Shown here: piece after piece, positions 1 through 7,003 of the stretch
How positions within the stretch are numbered: position 1 is the first letter of the stretch
How the letters are laid out: the number at the start of each line of letters is the position of its first letter
Assembly: GCA_963791455.1 (NCBI GenBank)
Contig: CAWBSM010000004.1
Coordinates: forward strand, 310,001-374,000
Source: Bog-473 sp963791455
GTDB taxonomy: Bacteria > Actinomycetota > Acidimicrobiia > Acidimicrobiales > RAAP-2
DNA: 64,000 bases
Direction of reading: 5' to 3'
Translations under genes and position numbers: made by a program
The notes under the pieces: model-generated
The model's input: the letters and a program-made list of their open reading frames with translations, nothing else
Told to the model about the DNA's origin: nothing
Databases searched by the model: none

Positions 1-1041
1 CCCAAGGTCCGCCTGGTCGACCCTTTCGGTGAACCCACGGGTGCGGAGTTGCAGATCCCGGTAGATAGCTTCGGCGTCCTGGACGGCCACCGCAGCCAAC
101 CCGGCCCGCTGCAGATGGTGCATCGCTCCATAGGAGCTGTAGCCAGCTGCCCAGGACCGGAGGACCTCCGACACCTGAGGTTCGAGAACCTGGGCCTGCT
201 CGACGTTCTCCACTTCCAGATCGCTTCGCTCGAGGAAGGCACAGAGCCTGTTCCAGTCGGACCCGTCCTCAATGTCAACTGCCAACCATTGATCGATCCC
301 ACTGGAGGGGAAGATGCCCGAGAGCCACGAGCTGGCCACGTGGTTGGCGTGCCACGGCTGCGCATCCAGATGATTTAGTGGCGCGGCGTAGAGCTCAGGG
401 AGTATCGGCGCCATGGCGTCTATCTGAGCCAGATCGAGATAACGGGGGACTCCGCTCTGGCGTGCCTCCCCCAGTGCAGCCACGCTGGCGAGAGCCCCGG
501 CGGCGCCAGAAACGTAGTCGGTCAGCGTGCCGTGGGTGTATCCCCAGGAGGATGCCAACCCGATGTAGGAAGCAATGGTCGCGGCATATGCGAGGTAGTT
601 GGCGCGGGGACCGCTTCGCCCGTAGCCGGAGAGCGACAGCATCACAAGGTCCGGTTTGTCAGCGAGAAGTTTCTCGTAGCTGCATCCCCAACGGTCGAGG
701 ACGGAGCTTCCAAAGTTCTCAATGACGACATCGGTCACGGAGACCAGCCGATGGAACAGCGATCGTCCCGCGGGCTGGGCCATGTCCAAAGACAGGTTGC
801 GCAGCCCCCGCGTCAGCGCGGCATACATGACGGTGTTCGGCACCCCCGAGGGTTCAGTTACCGCTTCACCGATGGCGTAGGGGGGGGTACGCAGCACTTC
901 GGGTCGTGAGTGGGCCTCGATCTTCACCACGTCGGCGCCCAGGCTGGCGAGCATGCAGGCCGCTGAGTTCCCGGCGACGAACGCGCCAAAGCTGAGGACC
1001 CGCACTCCTGCCAGCATGCCCGCCCGCTCAGACGAGGCCAT
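1..1041 (-). CDS. CaiB/BaiF-type class III CoA-transferase (3' end cut by window edge)
   Basis: Predicted to move CoA between an acyl-CoA and a free carboxylate. The reading frame is open from the ATG at 1041 to the window edge (347 codons, no stop), so the C-terminus is missing. The N-terminus has the family pattern GVRVLSFGAFVAGN followed by LASLGADVVKIEAHSR. A later LTDYVSGAAG segment carries the likely catalytic Asp of the family. The start overlaps the end of the upstream CoA-transferase by 14 bases, so the two are probably co-translated and may form one heteromeric enzyme. A run of seven G/C bases near 870 is read in frame. The substrate is unknown. Confidence 0.85.
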   Translation of the reverse strand, partial: MASSERAGMLAGVRVLSFGAFVAGNSAACMLASLGADVVKIEAHSRPEVLRTPPYAIGEAVTEPSGVPNTVMYAALTRGLRNLSLDMAQPAGRSLFHRLVSVTDVVIENFGSSVLDRWGCSYEKLLADKPDLVMLSLSGYGRSGPRANYLAYAATIASYIGLASSWGYTHGTLTDYVSGAAGALASVAALGEARQSGVPRYLDLAQIDAMAPILPELYAAPLNHLDAQPWHANHVASSWLSGIFPSSGIDQWLAVDIEDGSDWNRLCAFLERSDLEVENVEQAQVLEPQVSEVLRSWAAGYSSYGAMHHLQRAGLAAVAVQDAEAIYRDLQLRTRGFTERVDQADLG

Positions 1042-2290
1042 CTGATTTCCAAGCCTTCAGTTGAGTTTCCGAGAAACCAAGTTCGTCGATGTACACCTCG
1101 GCGTTGTGCTCACCGACGCTCGGGGCGGGACGCCGCAGGTAAATGAGCTGAGGAACCGCATTGCACCACCGCCATGGGATCGTGACGGTGGGTCTTCCCT
1201 CGGCCTCGGGTGAAGCGAACACCCCGCGGGTCACCGGTTGGGGATCCTCGATGAAGTCGCGCGGCGAGTTGACCGGGGCGCAAGGAAGGCCGGCCGCTTG
1301 ACCCCTGTCGAAGAGGTCCAACCGGCGGCGGTTGGCAACCAGGTCACCAATCACGAGCTCCAGGCCGTCGAAGATGAGCCGTCGCACCATCGGATCATCG
1401 AGCGAAGGCTCAGACAGGTCATCGGGATTGTCCAGCATCGTGAGGAAGGCCTGCCAGTGATGATCCTGATGGGCCGCGATCCCGATGGGTCCATCGACGC
1501 ACTGCCAGGTACCGCTGGGGGGAATACCGACTCCCGTGAACCTTCCGCCCCACTCACCCGGCCGGCTGACGTCATAGCGCTCCAGCACGAAGTCCTTACC
1601 CGCTTGGACCTCATGAACGGACAGGTCGAGGAGCTGACCTCCGGCGTGCTCACGCCCAAACAGCGCCGAGACGATTCCGAATGCGGCGTGCAGCCCGGCT
1701 TCGTCCCATGCCAACTGACCGGGAGCTGCGAGTGGAGGGCCACCCTTCTCCCCCACCCAATGCATGGCGCCGCCAATGGCGAAGGACAGGAAGGGAGTGA
1801 TCCTCGTGTCCGCCATCGGTCCGTCCAACCCGAATGGCGTTATCGACGCGACGATGCAGTCGGCGGGGACCCAATCCACACGACGGTCGGCGCGATCGAA
1901 GCCCGCTATGGGAGTCCTCAAGGTCGGTGAAATCACGACCACATCGCGGTCTTTGGCGAGAGCCTTCAGCAAAAATTGCGCCTCGGCACGACCGACGTCG
2001 AGGGTAATACCCCGCTTGTTGGCATGGTAAGACGCAAACACGGCGCTCTCGGCGTCAGCCGCATTTCCTCCGACAAACGGGGGGCGATCTCGCATCGGAT
2101 CGCCCGCTGGCGGTTCGACCTTTATGATGTCGCATCCGAGGTCCGCTAGGAGCTTGGTGCAGTAGGCCCCGATGGGGCCGGCGAGATCCAAGGCCCGGTA
2201 CGCGGCCAGGGGGCCACCGGCCGGGCCGGCGTCGCCATTCCCTGCTCTGTCCTCACTCATGCCGGCAGAGGTGGACCAGGACGGCTGCAC
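1028..2290 (-). CDS. CaiB/BaiF-type class III CoA-transferase
   Basis: A 420-residue protein of normal length for the family. The N-terminal nucleotide-binding region reads YRALDLAGPIGAYCTKLLAD then LGCDIIKVEPPAGDPMRDRPP. The catalytic Asp is probably in LAWDEAGLHAAFG. It sits between an acyl-CoA dehydrogenase (upstream, 36-base gap) and a second CoA-transferase (14-base overlap), so the three form an operon that likely activates a carboxylic acid and then desaturates the thioester. An internal ATG ten codons in is an alternative start. The family is clear; the substrate is not. Confidence 0.88.
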   Translation of the reverse strand: MQPSWSTSAGMSEDRAGNGDAGPAGGPLAAYRALDLAGPIGAYCTKLLADLGCDIIKVEPPAGDPMRDRPPFVGGNAADAESAVFASYHANKRGITLDVGRAEAQFLLKALAKDRDVVVISPTLRTPIAGFDRADRRVDWVPADCIVASITPFGLDGPMADTRITPFLSFAIGGAMHWVGEKGGPPLAAPGQLAWDEAGLHAAFGIVSALFGREHAGGQLLDLSVHEVQAGKDFVLERYDVSRPGEWGGRFTGVGIPPSGTWQCVDGPIGIAAHQDHHWQAFLTMLDNPDDLSEPSLDDPMVRRLIFDGLELVIGDLVANRRRLDLFDRGQAAGLPCAPVNSPRDFIEDPQPVTRGVFASPEAEGRPTVTIPWRWCNAVPQLIYLRRPAPSVGEHNAEVYIDELGFSETQLKAWKSDGLV

Positions 2291-2326
2291 CGGGATCGTC
2301 GCGGTTGCGGAGGCTGGTCACTCCCG

Positions 2327-3553
2327 TCAGTTGTGCGGAACTTGGTTAAACGGAACGTCCCTGTTCAATGCGGGTTCCCTCGGGAGTCCGAGGACCCGTT
2401 CGCTGACATTGTTCCGCTGGATCTCGTCGGTGCCGCCGGCGATCGAGGCGCTGCGGGTGTCGAGAAACTGGTAGGCCCACGTCCCTTCCCCCAGACCATC
2501 AGGATCCCAGGTGACGCCATCAGCACCCGCCAAAGTGAGGGAGAGTTCGGCTCGTCGCTTCGTGACGATGTCGTCGCCGAGTTTCAGCAGGCTTCCATAA
2601 CCGTGGGCGAGCTGCCCACTGGCTACTCCGGACGACACGCGAGCGGCTACCAGCTTCTGAGCCTGACTGGAGACGTGAAGTCCTACAACCTGCCGTCGGA
2701 CACCCAGATCATTGGTCAGGTCCCGCTCCTTCAGTAGAGAGACGAGATCGAATGACGGATCACGTGTTCCGACGTTCGCTCCCCCGCGCCCGACCCAGGC
2801 ATGCTCGATCTCGAGCAGTCCGCGAGCCACCCTCCATCCCTCGTTCTCCTCTCCCACCAGGTTGGCAGCCGCCACGATTACATCGGTAAAGAACTCCTCG
2901 CAGAACTCGGATCCGCCGTCGATCTGCTTGATGCGCCGGATCTCCAGACCGGGAGACTTCAGGTCGACGATCAGAACGGAAATGCCCTTGTGTTTCGGCA
3001 CGTCCCAGCGCGTCCGTACCGGGCACAGCGCGAAATCGGACAGGTGGGCGGACGTGCTCCACGTCTTTTGCCCGTTCACCACGTAAGAATCCCCGTCACG
3101 AAGGGCTGTGGTGAGCAGGCCAGCCAGATCCGATCCGCCGCTCGGTTCGGAGAGAAATTGTAGCCACAACTCCCTCCCCGAGAGGATGTTCGCCACGTGC
3201 GCCTTCTTCTGGTCGTGTGATCCAAACGCGAGCAGCGTCGCCCCCAGGATGTTGATGGACACGCCGAAGTTCGTCGGCGGCAGGGCGAAGCCCATCGCCT
3301 CCTCATTGAACACTCGTTCATGGTCCAGGGTCAGGCCCTGGCCCCCGTACTCTTTGGGAAACGTGAATCCGGCATATCCACCCTCATGGAGCCTTTGCTG
3401 AAGATCCTTGAACTCCTGCAGTTTTTCCAGCCGCGGGTCATCGTGCCTCTCCGGCGCTTGCGCGTCCATCCGTTCGACGTTGTCGCGAAGCCACGATCGC
3501 GCCCTTAGCCGGTAATCCTGCAGGTCGAGACTCTCGATCCGCTTTTCGGTCAC
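2327..3553 (-). CDS. Acyl-CoA dehydrogenase (FadE-like)
   Basis: FAD-dependent alpha,beta-desaturation of an acyl-CoA. The middle domain shows the family signature FLSEPSGGSDLAGL and GQKTWSTSAHLSDF. The C-terminal domain has GGTDEIQRNNVSERVLGLPR. The position matching the catalytic Glu of medium-chain enzymes (YEG) is Gly, as in many actinobacterial FadE proteins. I chose the GTG at 3553 because GGAGGA lies seven bases upstream; a longer frame reaches 3643 without a ribosome-binding site. It is first in an operon with the two CoA-transferases. Length about 408 residues, typical. Confidence 0.88.
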   Translation of the reverse strand: MTEKRIESLDLQDYRLRARSWLRDNVERMDAQAPERHDDPRLEKLQEFKDLQQRLHEGGYAGFTFPKEYGGQGLTLDHERVFNEEAMGFALPPTNFGVSINILGATLLAFGSHDQKKAHVANILSGRELWLQFLSEPSGGSDLAGLLTTALRDGDSYVVNGQKTWSTSAHLSDFALCPVRTRWDVPKHKGISVLIVDLKSPGLEIRRIKQIDGGSEFCEEFFTDVIVAAANLVGEENEGWRVARGLLEIEHAWVGRGGANVGTRDPSFDLVSLLKERDLTNDLGVRRQVVGLHVSSQAQKLVAARVSSGVASGQLAHGYGSLLKLGDDIVTKRRAELSLTLAGADGVTWDPDGLGEGTWAYQFLDTRSASIAGGTDEIQRNNVSERVLGLPREPALNRDVPFNQVPHN

Positions 3554-3778
3554 GGCTTGCTCCTCCCACGTCCGCGCTCGTTCGTAAACGACCGCTGCAG
3601 CACAGTCGGGTGCGCCCGTCGGAATGTAACTCAGTCGGCCCACTCGGCGTTGGACGCCACACCTCCAAGTGGCGCCGTCCTCCGGGCGGACCGACCCCTC
3701 GACGCCCGATGATCAGCGGCTCTTCGACGAAGGCGTCCAGAGTAGAGCCCCGTCCGAGGGGCCCTTGGAGGGGCAGGA

Positions 3779-3815
3779 TTGTGCGAGAACCCCTTGTCAT
3801 GTATTCTACAGCGTA
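3779..3815 (+). promoter_or_regulatory. Promoter with TAC-N3-GTA operator (copy 1)
   Basis: TTGTGC at 3779-3784, a 17-base spacer and TATTCT at 3802-3807 make a plausible -35/-10 pair. The palindrome TACAGCGTA (3807-3815) overlaps the end of the -10. The same palindrome class lies upstream of several other operons in the window. The -35 lies outside the duplicated block, so only this copy has it. Confidence 0.5.
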
Positions 3816-5191
3816 AAGTCTCAGGATTTCGAAGGAGTATCATGACGGCTGCAGACGTGCCGACCGAGCTCGGATATTGGATCAACGACGCGGACAACCA
3901 TTTCAACGAGCCGCCCGACTGCTTCGAGCGCTACATCGACCCCAAGGACGCCGAGCTGGCCATTCGCAGCGTGACCGACCCCGACGGCCACCCGATGCAG
4001 CTCTTCGCCGGCCAACCCTCCAAGTTCCACTCCAACCAAGTCACCTTCTCGGCCGAGGAGCTCCAGAAACTGCTCGGCGACACCACAAACATTGGCAGCA
4101 GGCGCGGCAACGTTCCCCAACAGGCCGGAGAACCCCACCTCGACGTCATCCCCGGCATGCTGCTCAATCGTCTCAACCCGTTGAAGGGCCTGGACGAAGA
4201 GCAACGCAAAGCCTTCATCGCCGAATTCCGTCACAAGTCCGAAGCGTTCGGCAACCGGGATCTGCGGCTGGCCCTCATGGACGAACAAGGCATCGAAAAA
4301 GCCCTCATGTTCCCCGCCGCCGCCCACGACATCGAATACGAGTTCGCCGACAACATCCCCGCCCTCTACGCCAACATCAGGGCCTTCAACCGCTGGATGC
4401 TCGAAGAGGTCGGCTACAACGTTCAGAACCGCATGTTCTTGCCCCCCTACATCGCCTTGGCCGACCCCGATCTCGCTGTCAAAGAACTCGAACGCGTCAT
4501 GGCGGATGGCACCACCATCATCCAAACCAAGTCGGGACACGCCCACGGCGGCGCCACCAACCCCAGCGGCGGCCGATCCCCCGCCGACCCCATCTACGAC
4601 CGCTTTTGGTCGATCGTCAACGAAGCCGGCATCCGCCTCGCCGTCCACCTCGGCGGCACCGACTACCAAAAATATGGAGCCGACTGGTCCGAAGACCCCC
4701 AAGCCGTCTTTGGCGACTTCGACGCCTTCCAATGGGTCATGTACTGGGGCGACCGGCCCGCCATGGAGCTCACCGCCGGCCTCATCCTCCACAACTTCTT
4801 CGGCCGCTACCCCAACATCAAGGTCTGCCTCTCCGAGATGGGCACCGTCTGGCTCCCCTACACACTGCGCAAGATGGACCACGCCTTCATCATGGGCCGC
4901 AAAGCCAAGAACTCCCCCACCGGCCGCCTCGACCAACGACCCTCCGAAATCTTCCGCCAGCACTTCATCGTTGCCCCCTTCCCCGAGGAAAACGTCGCCC
5001 GCATAGTCGACGAAATCGGCATCGAATCCATCGTCTTTGGATCCGACTTCCCCCACGGCGAAGGCCTGGCCTACCCCAATCAATACGTCGGCGCCCAACT
5101 CACCAAATTCAACCCCGACGACCAACGCAAGATCATGCGGGACAACCTGGAAAACTTCCTGACCTTCGCCTCCTAGGGCGGAGACAGCGCT
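3794..5191 (+). repeat. 1,398-bp direct repeat, copy 1 (amidohydrolase with its -10/operator)
   Basis: By direct comparison 3794-5191 matches 10686-12083 (offset 6,892). The only difference I found is A at 5184 versus G at 12076. The block begins at TTGTCATG upstream of the operator and ends 15 bases past the amidohydrolase stop codon. The flanks are unrelated beyond both ends. No inverted repeats or target-site duplications are visible at the edges. Confidence 0.95.
3842..5176 (+). CDS. PF04909-type amidohydrolase (metal-dependent TIM-barrel hydrolase), copy 1
   Basis: A 444-residue protein starting at the ATG with AAGGAG five bases upstream. The N-terminal metal motif reads INDADNHFNEP (Asp-x-Asp-x-His class). 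A central histidine lies in RLAVHLGG. The C-terminal barrel Asp is in VFGSDFPHGEG. Members of the family catalyse metal-dependent hydrolysis, hydration or decarboxylation, so the reaction cannot be fixed. It is followed 18 bases later by an acyl-CoA dehydrogenase. Codon usage is unusually C-ending compared with neighbouring genes. The coding sequence is identical in translation to the second copy at 10734. Confidence 0.88.
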   Translation: MTAADVPTELGYWINDADNHFNEPPDCFERYIDPKDAELAIRSVTDPDGHPMQLFAGQPSKFHSNQVTFSAEELQKLLGDTTNIGSRRGNVPQQAGEPHLDVIPGMLLNRLNPLKGLDEEQRKAFIAEFRHKSEAFGNRDLRLALMDEQGIEKALMFPAAAHDIEYEFADNIPALYANIRAFNRWMLEEVGYNVQNRMFLPPYIALADPDLAVKELERVMADGTTIIQTKSGHAHGGATNPSGGRSPADPIYDRFWSIVNEAGIRLAVHLGGTDYQKYGADWSEDPQAVFGDFDAFQWVMYWGDRPAMELTAGLILHNFFGRYPNIKVCLSEMGTVWLPYTLRKMDHAFIMGRKAKNSPTGRLDQRPSEIFRQHFIVAPFPEENVARIVDEIGIESIVFGSDFPHGEGLAYPNQYVGAQLTKFNPDDQRKIMRDNLENFLTFAS

Positions 5192-5194
5192 CCC

Positions 5195-6463
5195 ATGGGT
5201 ATTTCCGAGGATGAGCTCAGCGCGGGGGTCCGCACGTGGCTGGCGGAGTCTTGGGATCCCGACATCACCGTCGGGGAGTGGTGGCGGAGGTTGGCGGACA
5301 GCGGTTACGGGTTCCCGCACTGGCCGACCGAGTGGTTCGGAAGGTCGATGACCAACCTGGAGGCGGCGACGGTCCGCAAAGAGATGGCCGCCGCTCGCGT
5401 GATAGGGCCTCCCATCGGAGTCGGAACATCTATGGCTGCCCCCGTTCTGTTCGCCTACGGTTCGGAAGATCAGCGTGCCCGATGGCTCCCTGCGCTCGCC
5501 CGCGGAGAGGAGCGTTGGTGCCAATTCTTCAGTGAGCCCGATGCCGGTTCCGATCTTGCTGCCGTCCGAACCCAGGCTGTCAATGACGGAGACGGTTGGC
5601 TGGTGAGCGGGCAAAAGGTCTGGAACTCCGGAGCCCAAATAGCCGACCGAGGGATTCTTCTGGCCAGGACCGATCCGGATCTACCCAAGCACCGAGGTTT
5701 GTCGTTCTTCGTCATCGATGTCGACCAGCCCGGGATCGAGGTGAAACCGATCCGGCAGATGAACGGGCGAGCGGAGTTCAACGAGACCTTCTTCGACCAA
5801 GCGCGGGTCGGACCCGACGGCTTGGTCGGCTCAGTCGGGGATGGTTGGCGAGCTGCGCTCACGACTCTGAGCAACGAACGGCATGACTTCGCCGGCGGCT
5901 GGGATCATCCTCTGGTGATTGTTACACCGGGAGGAAAGGGCGGCTACCTGGAGCGTCAGGTGGGTGAGGTGATGGAGGACGCCCGACACGATGACGAGGC
6001 GAACACCCCGCCAATCCACACTGCCGAGCGCTTGATGGACTTGGCGCGGGAGTGGGGTAGATGCGGCGACCCGATCGTCGGTCAGCGGCTCGCCCACGTG
6101 TACGCCAAGGCGGGAGCGCTGCGCTGGACGGCGGAGAGAGCTGTAGCGGCGGAAGCGGCGGGTCGTGAACCTGGCGCGGAGAGCTCCATCGGTTACGTGG
6201 GTGGGGTACGACTGCTTCGGTTGATTCGGGACCTGGCCGCAGAGATGGCCGGGCCCGCCGGACTCTTGACCGGTTCCGATGCGCCGTGCAATGGGGAGGT
6301 CTCAATGACGGTCCTGACGGTTCCGTGCCACGGTATCCAGGGCGGCAGCGAACAGATCCAGATGAACATCCTGGGAGAGCGGGTTCTCGGGCTACCCAAA
6401 GAGCCCCAGGTCGATCGGGACATGCCCTTTCGGGAGTCAGTGTCGCGCGCCCCGCAACGCTGA
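5195..6463 (+). CDS. Acyl-CoA dehydrogenase (FadE-like)
   Basis: A 422-residue flavoprotein expected to desaturate an acyl-CoA. It shows FFSEPDAGSDLAAVRTQA and GQKVWNSGAQIADRG in the middle domain and GGSEQIQMNILGERVLGLP near the C-terminus. As in the gene at 2327, the usual YEG Glu is replaced by Gly. It starts 18 bases after copy 1 of the amidohydrolase with GGAG upstream, so the two form an operon under the promoter at 3779. The second amidohydrolase copy lacks this partner. Confidence 0.88.
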   Translation: MGISEDELSAGVRTWLAESWDPDITVGEWWRRLADSGYGFPHWPTEWFGRSMTNLEAATVRKEMAAARVIGPPIGVGTSMAAPVLFAYGSEDQRARWLPALARGEERWCQFFSEPDAGSDLAAVRTQAVNDGDGWLVSGQKVWNSGAQIADRGILLARTDPDLPKHRGLSFFVIDVDQPGIEVKPIRQMNGRAEFNETFFDQARVGPDGLVGSVGDGWRAALTTLSNERHDFAGGWDHPLVIVTPGGKGGYLERQVGEVMEDARHDDEANTPPIHTAERLMDLAREWGRCGDPIVGQRLAHVYAKAGALRWTAERAVAAEAAGREPGAESSIGYVGGVRLLRLIRDLAAEMAGPAGLLTGSDAPCNGEVSMTVLTVPCHGIQGGSEQIQMNILGERVLGLPKEPQVDRDMPFRESVSRAPQR

Positions 6464-7003
6464 CCGGTCAGCAATCCCCCATATGGGCGGCTTCACCGCA
6501 GAACAGTCGACGTCACCGATCGCAACATTTGCTCTGGCGCGAGAGTAAGCACCTAATTCGGGCGATAGCGATCCGCCCGGTGCAGAGCGTGTCCACGCCC
6601 CGTCTCGCGATCGACACATTGATCAGCGCGAACTGCACCGACTGGAGTTCGGCCGGACCACGGCCGAACGGGTGTGTCGCTCCGGATGTGGTCATACGGC
6701 AGGTCCAGGACGGCCGGCGACGAGTGCCGAGGTTGGACACGTTTTCCGGGCGGGTAGGTGGTCACGGCGGTAATGTGCGCGAGGACCACGAGATCGCTAT
6801 GGCCCGGTCCGATGCAGCTAAGGGTCACGCCTGGGGGGACTCTCCAGCTTGTATTCCATGGCACGACGAAAGGCGCGTTTCGACGGCTGAATCTAATGAC
6901 TTGAGCGCTTGGACACCGAGAACGCAGAGGACCGGCTCAAGGGGATCAAAGGGGAGAGGACGCAGCCAGATGGCGACAACGCATAGGGCTGCAGAGCGCT
7001 GAG
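6464..7003. other. 540-base intergenic region with a decayed gene fragment
   Basis: No intact gene is convincing here; the open frames are short and lack domains. A minus-strand piece at 6582-6671 resembles an acyl-CoA dehydrogenase (listed separately). The right part precedes the ABC transporter and probably holds its promoter, but no clear -35/-10 pair stands out. Confidence 0.5.
6582..6671 (-). pseudogene. Remnant of an acyl-CoA dehydrogenase
   Basis: The minus strand encodes PFGRGPAELQSVQFAL followed by INVSIARRGVDTLC. The intact dehydrogenase at 44366 has FGQPLAEFQSVQFAL followed by TDVAVATQGLEELC at the equivalent place. Sequence on either side does not continue the match in one frame, so this looks like a degraded piece of a once larger gene. 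Confidence 0.5.

Noticed and set aside
3821..5638. 605-codon open frame on the minus strand opposite amidohydrolase copy 1
   Set aside because: It mirrors the C-ending codons of the real gene, is Gly/Val-rich and lacks domains; the same shadow (484 codons) appears opposite copy 2 at 10713-12167.
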